Source of the DNA: Theropithecus gelada
Taxonomy: Eukaryota; Chordata; Mammalia; Primates; Cercopithecidae
NCBI RefSeq assembly: GCF_003255815.1
Contig: NC_037681.1
Location: 64,975,438-65,039,437, forward strand
DNA: 64,000 nt
Reading direction: 5' to 3'
This document shows positions 11,987-22,965 of this stretch, piece after piece (within the stretch, counting starts at the first letter, position 1; each line of letters starts with the position of its first letter). The notes beneath the pieces were generated by a model. It saw only the letters and a program-made list of their open reading frames with translations, had not been told where the DNA came from and did not search any database. The translations under genes and the position numbers were made by a program.

Positions 11987-12410
11987 TGTGTTAGTCTGAT
12001 TTTTTATTGCTATGCAGGAATGTCTGAGGCTGGGTAATTTATAAAGAAAAGAGGTTTATTTGGCTCATGGTTTTACAGCATGTACAAGAAGCGTGGCACC
12101 AGCATCTGCTTCTGGTGATGGCCTCCAGCTGCTTCCACTTATGACAGAGGGCAAAGCAGGGCCAGTGTGCACAGAGGTCATGTGGTGAGGGGTGGGAGGA
12201 GAGGTGCCAGGCTCTTCTTCACAACTAGCTCTCACTGGATCTAATTGACCAAGAACTCACTTATTACTGCAAGGATGTCACCAAGCCATTTGTGAATGAT
12301 CCCATCCCTGTGAACTAAACACCTCGCGTTAGGCCCCACCTCCAACATTGGGGATCAGATTTCAACATGAGATTTGGAGGGGTCAAACAAACCATATCGA
12401 AACTAGAGCA
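11987..12410 (-). mobile_element. THE1/MST-type MaLR solo LTR inside L1
   Basis: It begins 'tgtgttagtctgattttt' and contains 'ctgggtaatttataaagaaa' and 'caacatgagatttggagggg', the reverse complement of a THE1/MST LTR. A 5 bp TSD, 'cccat' at 11982-11986 and 'cccac' at 12411-12415, splits the L1 reading 'cccatttt/cccacttt'. Confidence 0.85.
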
Positions 12411-12807
12411 CCCACTTTCTAATTGTTTTTTTTTAAAATAATTGAGTTTAGAGAATTTGTAAATATATTCTGCATGCTACTCTTTTGTTGGATATGCAGT
12501 AGTTTGCAAATGTTTTCTCTTAGTCTGCAGCTACTCTTTTCATCTGCTTAATAGGGCCTTTGCTGAGCAAAGGCTTTTAATTTTGATGAAGTCCAATTTA
12601 TTTTTCTTTGCGAGTTGTGCTTTTGGCATCAATTCTAAGAACTAGTTTCGTAGCTCTAGGTCCTGAAAACTTTTCTTCTGTTTTTATCTAAAAGTTTTAT
12701 AGTTTTACGTTTTATATTAAGTCTGTGATCCAGTTTGAGTTAATTATTTATATAAGGTGCGAGTTTTTGGTGGAGATTCACTTTTTTGCTGATGTCCAGT
12801 TGCTCTA
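12411..12807 (-). mobile_element. L1 ORF2 segment, part 2
   Basis: This continues the interrupted L1. 'ggcttttaattttgatgaag', 'tccaatttatttttctttg' and 'gtctgtgatccagtttgag' are the reverse complement of ORF2 sequence. Many stops are present. Confidence 0.8.
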
Positions 12808-12981
12808 TTCTTTATCATAAAGGTCTTCATCCTCATCATCTTACCATTGAGTAGGCTGAGGTGGAGAAGGTGGAATAGGAGGAGTTGGTTTTGCTGTCTC
12901 AGGGGTGGTAGAGGTGGAAGAAAATCCATGTGTAAGTGGACCCGTGCAGTTCAAATCCCTATTGTCCAAGAGTCAACTGTA
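12808..12981. mobile_element. Tigger-family DNA transposon end
   Basis: The stretch runs 'gtaggctgaggtggagaagg', 'gctgtctcaggggtggtaga', 'gtggacccgtgcagttcaaa', and ends 'caagagtcaactg' followed by TA. This matches the terminal region of pogo/Tigger elements that insert at TA. The other end is absent. Confidence 0.75.
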
Positions 12982-13043
12982 CTTCCTTTTTAAAATGTGA
13001 GCTTGTTCCTGTTACATTGAGGAGAAACAAGGAGTTTATTCAC

Positions 13044-13331
13044 TTTTATTTATTTATTTATTTGAGACAGAGTCTGACTCTGTCACCCAGGCTGAAGTAC
13101 AGAGGTATGATCTTGGCTCACTGCAACCTCCTCCTTCCGGCTTCAAGTATCTTCCCAGCTCAGCCTCCCAAGTGGCTGTGCACCACCATGCCTGGCTAAT
13201 TTTTGTATTTTTTATAGAGACAGGATTTCACCATGTTGCTCAGGCTGGTCTCGAACTCCTGGGCTCAAAAAACTCATTCTACCTTGGCCTCCCAAAGTGC
13301 TGGCATTACAGGCATGAGCCACCACCCCCTG
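13044..13331 (-). mobile_element. Antisense Alu (AluS/J)
   Basis: It starts with a TTTA-rich tail ('tttatttatttatttattt') and 'gagacagagtctgactctg', and ends 'gcatgagccaccacccc'. The right-arm bases after 'aagtggctg' are partly missing. Confidence 0.85.
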
Positions 13332-14774
13332 TGAAACTAGAAGTTTGAATCTGTGTTTGTTTCAAGGAGAGAAGGAGCAGATGGTAAGTGCTTCTAAGCT
13401 AAGTGGTAGGGGTATAAAAGTGAGAAAATGAAATAAGGAAAGTTGAAATTCAAGGAGAATTAGTTGAAGGCTACTTGTATACCTCATCCCTTCTACACAA
13501 TATATTTATTTCTATTCGAGAATTTTTCTCATGCCTTAAGGATTTTGTAAATAAAGATAAAGGGGTGATTCTCTTCCTTGTATGTGAGACAGTTTTTCAG
13601 TGATTTTCATTTAAATATGTAAGTTATTTTTCATATTTCTTTCTGATTATACTTTTTTAAACATCTGGGGATAGTAGTGGTTGGTATTAGTCAATATCTG
13701 TATAATTTATTCTTTATCTTTTGGGATTGATATGTTAAAATCCTGATTATGTTCTGGTCGGACAGAAATAAACACCATTTCTCACTGTAGGGGGACTCTA
13801 GAAATACAGATACTGGTAAACCCAGATTTTTAGTGCTAATAATGAATAATAACATGAGATATTTCACATGGTATAAATATAGTTCAAGAAATCCATCTCC
13901 TTATACCAAATTGGATTTCTGTAATAAGTGTGCTTTACTGACTAATTTTCTTTCAAAATTAACTCTGTTTAAACCGTTCTTGCTTTTTGTCATATTTCAA
14001 AATGTGTTAGCTAATATTACTTTAAATAATCAAGGTATCATTTTTATCTTGCAAATTTATGCTGATCAAAAAATCTTCAAATTTGAAATGTTTATAAAAA
14101 TGACTATGTGACAGAATGGCAAACATACTCTTTAAAACGTTTTAATTCAAAAAGCTCACAAGGCATTTAGAAAGGTAGTGCCTACAAGAATATTCTTATC
14201 TTCAATATTATTTACCTGTTCATTTTGAAATTCATAAAATTTGTGCAATCTTCTTTTTTTTTTTAAATTTGAATATGTGTGTCCTTATCAGAAAGGAATA
14301 GAAAAATTGAAGGCAGTTTGGAGCTGAATAGAAGTTATTAATGAGCTTAGCTTTGACTGAAATGACAGATTAATGGCTAAATTTTCTTCTATAGCAAGTC
14401 TGTTAGAACTTCTACCTTGCTTCAGTAAATTCTTTTTGTCATTACAAATTGGAGGGAAAAGGCAAAGTAGGTTTAATTTCAATTTTGAAACGCAGACCTT
14501 AAGTCTTTAGTGACCTTCACTCAGAACCAGGATTGGTTGTACTTCTTTGGAGCACTTATTTAAAAAAATCTTATGGATAGTATGCGTCATGGAACACATC
14601 ACATTTTCTCCTTTTTATTGACTGCAAACAAGCACTGAACCAAATTCGTGGCCTACTTCTAATTGGTGTACTGTACCATGTAGTATGCCTTTTTTATACT
14701 GACCCTGATTTCCTCTCATTTTTTCTTGTCTATTTTCTATTTGCAGTGATCTCCTCATCATTTTAGAAATCCTG
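13332..14774. other. Low-copy AT-rich sequence
   Basis: I see no gene or assignable transposon. Open frames at 13833-14111 (+), 14288-14482 (-) and 14615-14806 (-) have no recognisable motifs. Confidence 0.4.
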
Positions 14775-14907
14775 TTGTGATAATAGTAAAAGTAATAATT
14801 ATTCACATTTATTTAGTTCTGTTTATAAGCACCCTACATGTTACATTAAGTTTAATGTTTAACATCCCTTTGTGATAGGTCCTGTCATTATCCCCATTTT
14901 ACTGATG
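14775..14907 (-). repeat. MIR fragment
   Basis: 'cctgtcattatccccatttt' followed by 'actgatgaag' is the reverse complement of the MIR core. It is cut on the right by a hAT-like element. Confidence 0.7.
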
Positions 14908-14915
14908 AAGTAGAG

Positions 14916-15352
14916 CAGTGCTACTCAAAGCACTAGACGGAGAGGAGTTAAGCAGCTTGTACCAGAATTAAATCAACTTACTGCTTCCTTCATCAAGAAA
15001 GTCATGCTGTGAAAAAATTGTCAGCGGAACTAAACAATGTGCTTAATGATCTGCATTCTGATGCAAGAAACTTACCTCAGCACAAACTGGCAACAAACAA
15101 TTCATTGTCAGCCTAGACATCAAACTTTGAGTAGCACCGTTCCAGAACAGTGTTTCTCAAACTATCTGTGGTAAAAGACTTTTATGCATGTGTTTAAATG
15201 TTTAGCACTTATGGCCTGAGACTTTCATAAAATAAAAACGTTGTAGTAATGTGAAAAGTTTCTAAGTACTTTAATTAGTCATTACCTTGTCTTGAACGAG
15301 TAACAGTGACTTTAAGGACTGGCATAGGTAGACCCTGTTTTGAGTGGCACTG
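14916..15352. mobile_element. Nested hAT-type MITE-like elements
   Basis: The left end cagtgctactcaaag (14916-14930) pairs with ctttgagtagcaccg (15125-15139), a 14 of 15 terminal inverted repeat. A second pair is cagtgtttctcaaac (15148-15162) with ttttgagtggcactg (15338-15352), 12 of 15. The outermost ends are flanked by 'aagtagag' and 'gtatagag', a possible decayed 8 bp TSD. CAGTG ends and 8 bp duplications are typical of hAT (MER58/MER63-like) elements. Confidence 0.65.
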
Positions 15353-15360
15353 GTATAGAG

Positions 15361-15972
15361 TGAAGTAGTGTATTGATTGTGATTGATTCTAGATCCTAGG
15401 GAGAATCACAGTGTCTTATTCCGCATCAACACATGAGAGTGGCCTAATTTGCATAAATGTAAACCTATGGCCACATTGGTGGGGAATAGCAAAGCAAATA
15501 TCTAGGTATTGATCCTGTGGCATCAGCACCTTAGGTTTATCTGGTTTGCATATAGCCAGTCACAGCAAGGGAGTAAGTAGGCTGTATACCTATAGTATAG
15601 AACCAGTCACAGGAAGGGAGTCCCCCACTACAGTGCTTAAAAATTCTGAGCTTTCATGCACAATGAAAGCATGTTTCTTTCCTTCCCTCACACTCAAAGG
15701 TTGTGAACATCCTATAAGAGACCATTGTAGACATCCACCTAGAGGTTCCAGTACTGTGGCTGTTTACCTTATCCCAAAGGAATATGTATGTGTATATGTA
15801 AGACATGTAGTAAAATGAAAGTTTGGCCTAAATAGATTGAATAACTTTCTATGGGATTTTTTTCTTTTAGGTAAATAATCCTATGATATATATATATAAG
15901 TAATCTAGATAGAATATCCTTCTTAGTTTCTATATTATTATGTTAAAGGCAGTGGAAAAAATATGATATAAC
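15361..15972. other. Low-copy sequence with short TA run
   Basis: No gene is seen. A (TA)n run of about 16 bp lies near 15883-15898. Confidence 0.4.
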
Positions 15973-15980
15973 TTGTATGT

Positions 15981-16270
15981 GGTCGGGTGCGGTGGCTCAC
16001 GCCTGTAATCCCAGCACTCCAGGAGGAGTGGGTGGATCACCTGAGGTCACGAGTTCGAGACCAGCTTGACCAATATGGTGAAACCCTGTCTCTACTAAAA
16101 ATACAAAAATTTGCTGGATGTGGTGGCAGGCACTTGTAGTCCCAGCTACTCGGGAGGCTGAGACAGGAGAATTGCTTGAACCTGACAGGTCAAGGTTGCA
16201 GTGAGTCAAGATCATGCCACTATACTCCAGGCTGGGTGACAGACCAAGACCCCATCTCAAAAAAAAAAAA
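15981..16270 (+). mobile_element. AluS
   Basis: This is a dimeric Alu with a small left-arm deletion around 'cagcactccaggaggagtgg'. A perfect 8 bp TSD, 'ttgtatgt', lies at 15973-15980 and 16271-16278. Confidence 0.9.
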
Positions 16271-16299
16271 TTGTATGTCTCAAATTCCTGTAGCTTTAA

Positions 16300-16412
16300 T
16301 GTGAGAACACTGAAGCACAGAAAGGTGACAAGAGCTAATGAGGGACTGAGCCAGGGTTTCAGCTCAGCCAGGGTTTCAGCTCAGTGAACTGTCTCCAATA
16401 GCCTAATTATTT
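16300..16412 (-). repeat. MIR fragment with internal tandem duplication
   Basis: 'ctgaagcacagaaaggtgac' begins reverse-complement MIR. Within it the 17-mer agccagggtttcagctc is repeated head to tail at 16349-16365 and 16366-16382. Confidence 0.6.
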
Positions 16413-16456
16413 TTCTTTGTTTTTAACTTTTAGTTATTTTAGACTATTACCAAAAA

Positions 16457-16740
16457 AAAGGTTGTTTTTGTTTTTGTTTTTTTGTTTTGTTTTGTTTTGA
16501 GTCAGGGTCTCTCTGTGTCACCCAGGCTAGAGTGCAGTCATCTTGGCTCATTGTAACCTCCGCCCCCTGGACTCAAGTGATCTTCCCACCTCAGCCTTCT
16601 AAGTAGCTGGGACTACAAACACACGCCACCATGCCCGGCCAATTTTTTGTGTTTTTTGTAGAGATGGGGTTTCACCATGTTGCCCAGGCTGATCTTGAAC
16701 TCCTGAGCTCAAGCAATCTTCCCACCTCGGCCTCCCAAAT
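16457..16740 (-). mobile_element. Antisense Alu, 5' truncated
   Basis: The GTTTT-rich tail and 'gagtcagggtctctctgtg' through 'cacctcggcctcccaaat' are present. The last 45 or so bp (the Alu 5' end, 'agtgctgggattaca...') are missing. Confidence 0.85.
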
Positions 16741-16766
16741 AAAAGTTTTAAGGTAAGTATAATTCC

Positions 16767-17177
16767 TGCTGTGGTTTGAGTATGTCACCAGAATTCATGT
16801 GTTGGAAATAGGGTCCCTGGTATGGCAGTGTTGGGAGGTGGGGCCTTAAGGTGGTTAAGAGGGATTAAGGCTGCTCTTGCAGGACTCGGTTAATTCTCAT
16901 GGGAGTGAGTGAGTTGTCGCTATTGTGGAATTGAATTAGTACCAAGAGAGCAAGTTGTTACAAAGTGAGGCTACCCTTTGTGTTTTGCCCACTTCCTTTT
17001 TGGCTTCTGTGCTATGTTACAACGTGGGACAAGACTTTCACCAGAAACCAACCAGATGCGGCCACCCAATCTTGGGCTTTCCAGTCTCCAGAACTGTGAA
17101 TCAAACTAAACCTTTTTTCTTTACAAATTACCCAGGCTCAGGTATTCTGTTATAGCAATAGAAAATGGACTACGACA
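16767..17177 (+). mobile_element. MaLR solo LTR (MST/MLT1-like)
   Basis: The sequence starts 'tgctgtggtttgagtatgtc', carries 'gtgttgggaggtggggcctt' and 'ccagtctccagaactgtgaa', and ends 'ggactacgaca'. TG...CA ends and order fit a plus-strand MaLR LTR. The flanking 5-mers 'attcc' and 'gttct' match poorly. Confidence 0.8.
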
Positions 17178-17184
17178 GTTCTCA

Positions 17185-17805
17185 AATACTTTTCTCCGGC
17201 TTCCCTGAATGTTAACATCTTACATTACCATAGAATAATTATTGAAATCTCAAAATTGACATTGATACTGTTAACTGCTCTACAGAGCTTATTCAAATTT
17301 CACCAGAATTTTAGTTTTTCTATTAATATCTTTTTTCTGGTCCATGATCCAATCCAAGAGCACATACTGCATTTAGCTGTCATTTTATTTTAGTCTCTTT
17401 AAATCTGTGGTAATTCCTTAGTCTTTCTCTGTCTTTCATGGCCTTGATACTTTAAAGAGTACTAGTCAATTATTTTGTAGAATGTCTGTTAATTTGAGTT
17501 CATCTGATGTCTTCTCATGATTACATTGAGATTTTAAAGTTTCGACTAGAATATTACAGAAGTGATGTGCTCCTTCTCGGTGAATCATACTGGGGCTACA
17601 TGATTCTAACACGACTCTATTACTGGTAATGTTCACCTTGATCACTTGGCTGAAGTGGTGGATCCTAGGATCCTCCATTACAACACTACTATTTTCCCCT
17701 TTCTAATTAATATTAATAAATATCTTGTTGGGAAATACTTTGAGACTATACAACTATCCCATTTCTCATTATACTTTCCCTTTCAGATTTTACATTCTAC
17801 TGATT
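17185..17805. repeat. Ancient L1M-type segment
   Basis: 'tagctgtcattttattttag', 'tcacttggctgaagtgg' and 'gggaaatactttgagactat' belong to an old repeat that also occurs at 36170-36990 and 47080-47850. I assign it to an L1M 5'-region type from memory. The orientation is not resolved. Confidence 0.55.
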
Positions 17806-17817
17806 CTATGGCCTACA

Positions 17818-18016
17818 TTCTTTTTAAAAAACTTTATTTCAATACTTTTTGGGGTACAGGTGGTTTTTTGTCACGTGGATAAGTTCTTTAGTGGTCATTT
17901 CTGAGATTTTAGTGCACCCATCACCTGAACAGTATACACTGTATCCAATATGTAGTCTTTTATCCCTCACCTCCCTCTCAACCTTCCTCCTTGAGTCCCC
18001 AGAGTCCATTCTATCA
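17818..18016 (-). mobile_element. L1 3' end, part 1
   Basis: 'gtgcacccatcacctgaaca' and 'atccctcacctccctctc' are the reverse complement of a primate L1 3' end. It is interrupted by an Alu and continues at 18321. Confidence 0.8.
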
Positions 18017-18320
18017 CTTTTTTTTTTGTATTTTTTTTTGAGATGGAGTCTTACTCTGTTGCCCAGGCTGGAGTTTAGTGGCACGATTTTGACTCACTGC
18101 ACACTCCACCTCTTGGGTTCAAGTGATTCTCCTGCCTCAGCCCCCCAAGTAGCTGGGATTACAGGCACGTGCCACCATGCTCACCTAATTTTTGTATTTT
18201 TAGTAGACGCGGGGTTTCACCCTGTTGGCCAAGTTGGTCTGGAGCTCCTGACCTCAAGTGATCTGTCCGCCTTGGCCTTCCAAAGTGCTGGGATTACAGG
18301 CATGAACCACTGTGCCTGGC
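18017..18320 (-). mobile_element. AluS inserted in L1
   Basis: This antisense Alu has TSD 'ccattctatca' at 18006-18016 and 'ccattatatca' at 18321-18331 (10 of 11). Confidence 0.9.
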
Positions 18321-18481
18321 CCATTATATCAATCTTATGCCTTTTCGTCCCCATAGCTTAGCTCCCACTTTTAAGTGACAACATATGATGTTTAGTTTTC
18401 CATTCCTGAGTTACTTCACTTAGAATAATGGCCTCTAGCTCCATCCAAGTTGCTTCAAAGGACATTATTTCACTCCTTTTT
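18321..18481 (-). mobile_element. L1 3' end, part 2
   Basis: 'agctcccacttttaagtgac' and 'ccatccaagttgcttcaaag' continue the same L1 on the minus strand, up to the next Alu. Confidence 0.8.
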
Positions 18482-18781
18482 CTTTTTTTTTTTTTCTGAG
18501 ACGGAGTCTCACTACGTCACGCAGCCTGGGGTGCAGTTTGGCGCCATCTTGGCTCACTGCAACCTCCGCCTACTAGGTTCAAGCAATTCTTATGCCTCAG
18601 CCACCCGAGTAGCTGGGACTACAGGTGTGTACCAACACGCCTGGCTAATTTTTGCATTTTTATTAAAGACAGAGTATCACCATGTTAGCCAGGCTGGTCT
18701 CAAACTCCTGGTCTCAGGCAATCTGCCTGCCTCAGCCTCCCAAAGTGTTGGGATTAAAGATATGAGCCACCATGCCCGACC
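18482..18781 (-). mobile_element. AluS inserted in L1
   Basis: This antisense Alu has TSD 'tatttcactccttttt' at 18466-18481 and 'tatttcatttcttttt' at 18782-18797 (14 of 16). It is the second Alu in this L1 fragment. Confidence 0.88.
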
Positions 18782-18835
18782 TATTTCATTTCTTTTTATG
18801 GCTGACTAGTATTTCATGTCCTACATTCTTAATCA
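18782..18835 (-). mobile_element. L1 3' end, part 3
   Basis: 'tttctttttatggctgacta' is the last recognisable piece of the split L1. Confidence 0.65.
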
Positions 18836-18884
18836 TTACATTGTACTTTTGTAAATTATCTGAAAGTAAAAAGATACTTCAACT

Positions 18885-19180
18885 GAGGGCTGAGAGATCT
18901 GCCTCCTTAAACCATCTGGATCTCTTGCTCCCTCCAGCTGTTCCCTCCTCCTGGACTGTTCTTCCCTCAGATTTTATATTTTGGTTGGGTCCCTCACTTC
19001 AAGTGTTTACACCAATTTGACCTTGTTAGTGAGACCTCCTTGACCACCCTATTTAGTAATACTGCAACCCAATCTGTCTAACCTGCTTACTCTCCCCACC
19101 CCCATCTTTTAATATTACTGTACTTTGCGCTTACCGAGGCTGTCCCTCTTGTAGCTCCTTGTAATTTCAGACTTTAGAAC
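18885..19180 (+). repeat. L2 3' region
   Basis: 'ggactgttcttccctcagat', 'gagacctccttgaccaccct' and the following C-rich text match the L2 3' end in sense orientation. Confidence 0.65.
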
Positions 19181-19439
19181 AGCAAGGTATGAATGAAAAT
19201 GTTCTGAGAACTTTTTCTGCTTGTGGGTGGAGGAAGGAGTGCACAGTGAAATTGTTCTTCCCATTGCATCTTCCTTACGTCAGCCATGGCACTTGTAGTC
19301 ACCGCTGCTACCACTTCCCAAGGAACTCAGACTCCAGGCTGCCACTGCTTTGCAGGACAATATTATCTGATGCTTGACCATGTCTATGTAATTTTGTACA
19401 CAAGATGAAAAAGGGGCACAAAGTTTCTGGTTCCTCCCC

Positions 19440-19622
19440 TTAGCCAACATTTTGACTTTGGACAAATAAGTTCACCTTTCTGTTTTTCATTTTCTTTATA
19501 AACTGAGGCTAATAAATCATAGGTTTGCTGTAGGGATGAAATAAGAAAACACATAAAGCACTTAGCATAGCACCTGGCGGGTTGTAAGTGTTCAATGAGT
19601 GGCAGCCATTATTATTATTATC
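19440..19622 (+). repeat. MIR
   Basis: The order fits a plus-strand MIR: 'gttcacctttctgtttttca', 'gatgaaataagaaaacac', 'aaagcacttagcatagcacc', then an ATT-rich end. Confidence 0.75.
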
Positions 19623-19624
19623 TA

Positions 19625-21001
19625 GCTTTTATGGAAGTATTTTATACATGGCACAAAATTGTACTTTCATTTATCTCATTTTGACAGTATACCTCTTCTT
19701 CTGACCTACATGTACCTAAATTTAAAGAACAATTTTTCCTACCCTTTCATTATTGCTAGTCTTTCAAGAGTCTCCTACTTTTTTTACTTTCTCAATTCCT
19801 GTATGATGTTTCTAAACTACAATAAATTAAAGCTAGTACTTCTTCTCTATTGGAAGGCCAACTGGTTAAAGACAACATCAAAATATCTATACCTAAATCT
19901 GTATGAAATTTTGAAAGACGTGGTGTATTATCAACTCACAATGGACTTCATTATACTTGCTTAAAATTAAATTTTTATTTGATTTATATTTTCAATGTTT
20001 TTTTCTTAAGATAAATGCAAACCAACTTCCATTCTCAAAGCAAATAAAGTAAATGTCAGTATTCCTAGGATCTCCTGAAGAGCTTGGAATGATATGATGT
20101 ATGCTGTCCCCCATCTGTATGTATGAGGCCAGTTCAGGAAAACAAAAACAAAAAATCTGTTTAATTACATTTGGTGTTAATCTTATTCACCAGCAGTCAT
20201 GCATTTTCATGGAATTAAAAAACATTCTGATGAGAGCTTTGGTAATAAAACATTCTGATGAGAGCTTTGCTAATTTGCTGTATGTGTTTATTTTCACATC
20301 TCTGCTAGCTATTGATCGCAATTTCCAAGCCATGGAGAGGGAGAAATGCCCTCAGGCCGCTCTTGTGTGTGGCCTACTGCAGACAGCCAAATTACCCCAC
20401 TGACAGGCCCCTTCCTGCACCCACCCCCACCCACCCAATACCTTACTCTTCACACAGAATTAGAGAATGGCCAAAGGAGAGGGGGACTGGAACATAGGAG
20501 TGTGACTAGTACATGGTAGTAATTCGATAACTGTTGTTGAATTAATGAATTAACAGATGAACAAATTATGTTTCCAGTACAATATGACTGCTAGTAAGGT
20601 CAGAGCTAAATTTGCTATTCCATTGCATCGACTAGGATAGTGTCTGATATACTTTATCTCTATTCCTAGTTGTTTTTAAATTTTTATTATCCTGTTTATA
20701 GATGCTTTAATATTATAAGCTCCTTCCCATGTTTGGACTATGAAACTTAAGAAAGATGTTTCAAGTTCTTGGTACCCAAGCAAGGAGAGCTCCTCTCAGG
20801 ACCATAGGCCAGTTCCAAATGCGCCTTCCTCTAATCATAGCCCACAGAGCTTACTTCTCTTTCCCTTCTTGGGTAGGAGCACTGGAAAGGACATCTTCAA
20901 TCACTATGGACGTTGACTTATTCTGACAGTGTAGAGCAGTGTGCCATAAAATCTGGGCAGACATTTCCCCCAACTTCCAATAAAGAGGAGAAAAAATTAC
21001 T
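19625..21001. other. Low-copy sequence with a 28 bp tandem repeat
   Basis: No gene is seen. The segment at about 20480-20560 ends 'gttgttgaattaatgaatta' and may be an L2/MIR 3' remnant. A C-rich run lies near 20420. Confidence 0.4.
20219..20274. repeat. 28 bp tandem duplication
   Basis: Two adjacent 28 bp units (20219-20246 and 20247-20274) contain 'cattctgatgagagctttg' and differ at one base (G to C at the 24th position). Confidence 0.92.
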
Positions 21002-21012
21002 AAGAAAATCCT

Positions 21013-21322
21013 GGCCAGGAACGGTGGCTCACACGTGTAATCACAGCACTTTGGAAGGCCAAGGTGGGGAGATCGCTTGAGCCCAGGAGTTCAAGAGCAG
21101 CCTGGGCAACATGATGAAACCCCGTCTCTACAAAAAAAATGTAAAAATTAGCTGGGCATGGTAGTTTCAGCTACTTGGGAGGCTGAGGCGGGAGAATCAC
21201 TTGGGCTTGGGAGGTGGAGTTTGCAGTGAGTCAAGATTGCGCCACTATACTCCAGCCTGGGTGGCAGAGCAAGACCCTGTCTCAAAAAAAAAAAAAAAAA
21301 AAAAGAAAAAGAAAAGAAAAGA
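21013..21322 (+). mobile_element. AluS/J
   Basis: The Alu starts 'ggccaggaacggtggctcac' and has a long A-rich tail with AAAAG repeats. TSD 'aagaaaatcct' at 21002-21012 and 'aaggaaatcct' at 21323-21333. Confidence 0.9.
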
Positions 21323-21333
21323 AAGGAAATCCT

Positions 21334-21829
21334 TCAGTGCTTAGAGAAATCAGAGGGTGAATGGTTATATAGAGGCCAGCAGGAAAAGCATCATTAGAGG
21401 AGGTGAAGAATCTGAATTAATTGTCCAGGGCTAGGACCTATATCCAAGAAGGGCAAATGTGTTTAGGAGTAAGATAAAACTTAATGTTTATGCCAGATAA
21501 TGTGGGAAAAATACCTTCTGCCAGACCTTGGTGACTGACTAGATACAGGGGCTGCCAGAGAGGTGAGCCTATTGAATGAAGCATTTTTAGTATGGCATGA
21601 TATAGGGGGCCCAGAGTGTCTCAAGTTTGCCCAAGCTTTTTGCTCTCAAAGAACTAACCAAGCCTAGTGCTTCTTTGCTTTGGGAGCAGGTAGACATTGA
21701 TTTACAGTGGCTAGTTTGTGCTAGGCAGAAAGGCAAAAGAGGGAAGGCCGCACGGATTGATCAAGGATGTCCAATTCCAAAACAAAGGATGCTGAGAAGA
21801 CAAGAAAGGCCAAGGAAGAACTATTGAGA
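21334..21829. other. Low-copy sequence
   Basis: No gene or assignable repeat is seen. The open frame at 21627-21827 has a basic C-terminus and no family resemblance. Confidence 0.35.
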
Positions 21830-21945
21830 CTGTAAATGCCATGAGAGCAGGGACCTTTTCTGTCTTGTTCACTGCTCTGTTTCCAGCTCCTAGACTAGGG
21901 CCTGACACATGGTAGATAGAGTAAGTAGGTTTGAATGACTACATT
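21830..21945 (+). repeat. L2 3' end
   Basis: 'gccatgagagcagggacctt', 'tctgtcttgttcactgctct' and 'cctagactagggcctgacac' match the L2 terminal region well. Confidence 0.8.
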
Positions 21946-22734
21946 AATAGGAGAAACTTTTGAAAGATAAAATGCAAGGTCAATTATATGCAACGGTTGT
22001 TGCTATAGCAATGATATTCATGCCTAGATTCTTCCCCATATCCTTCCTGAATATTTTAAGATAATTAAGTATATATAAAAGGAATATGATGGATACTCAT
22101 AAATCATAGGATATGGGTGCTATGACTTATGGGATGGGACAAATGACAACTTGGTGTATTTACAAGCAAGGGAACTGCATAGCCTCTGAGAAGTTGGGTA
22201 ATCCTGTGTAGATCACTCACTTATTTGTATCAGGCCAAGAGGCAAATAAAGCTGACCTGATATACTTTTGTGTCTTAATCTCTATGTTTTAACTTTAAGG
22301 AGTAGGAGAAGCCAGTGGCTAGGGAAAGACAAAAGTTTTAGGATTAACATCATAATATTATCTACAAAGATTTTACCTAGAAGTAACTGGAGCCTCATTT
22401 GTGTTACGAATTTCCGTAAGGGAGGGTTTGATCTACTGCCAGATTAGTGCTGGCTTTGGTGTCTGAAAGCTTTTTGGGAGAGTGGCTCTGGTCACTAGTA
22501 GAGGCTTTTCAGTGAGACTGGGAGGAGTTAGGTAGAACTTTGGATTTGGGTGTAAAGGGACTTGTAAAACTCGGTCAAAATGCTTACAATCTGGCAAAGG
22601 TAGCTCTTCAGGCTCTGGTAAGGGTATCTGTAACCTCTGTGGAATATCCTAGAACAGATGGGACTAGGGGAGGTAAATGATCAATGGAATAGGCAATTCT
22701 TTCACCCGTCAGTCACAGAGATCTTACTTCTAGG
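21946..22734. other. Low-copy sequence
   Basis: No gene, RNA gene or assignable transposon was recognised. Confidence 0.35.
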
Positions 22735-22965
22735 GAAAATCTGAAATTGGAGGACTTACTCTGTTACATGAATCAAAGATATGACCTTGAAAAATGGGAG
22801 TAACCATGGCACCAATGAGTGAGTCAGTGATTTGGGAGGGGGAACTGGTTTGGGTAGAAGGATTATCATTTTGGTTTTAGAAATTCTGAGTTTAAAGCTA
22901 CAGCACATATTGAAATTTGTAGTAGACAGCTGGGAGGAACTAATGGAAGTTGAGGTGAAAAGACA
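22735..22965 (-). repeat. L2 internal fragment
   Basis: 'gaactggtttgggtagaagg', 'tcattttggttttagaaatt' and 'gtagtagacagctgggagg' follow reverse-complement L2 internal sequence, the same family as 63230-63990. Confidence 0.55.

Noticed and set aside
17849..18361. 170-codon frame on the plus strand
   Set aside because: It crosses an L1 3' fragment and an antisense Alu. It is repeat-derived.
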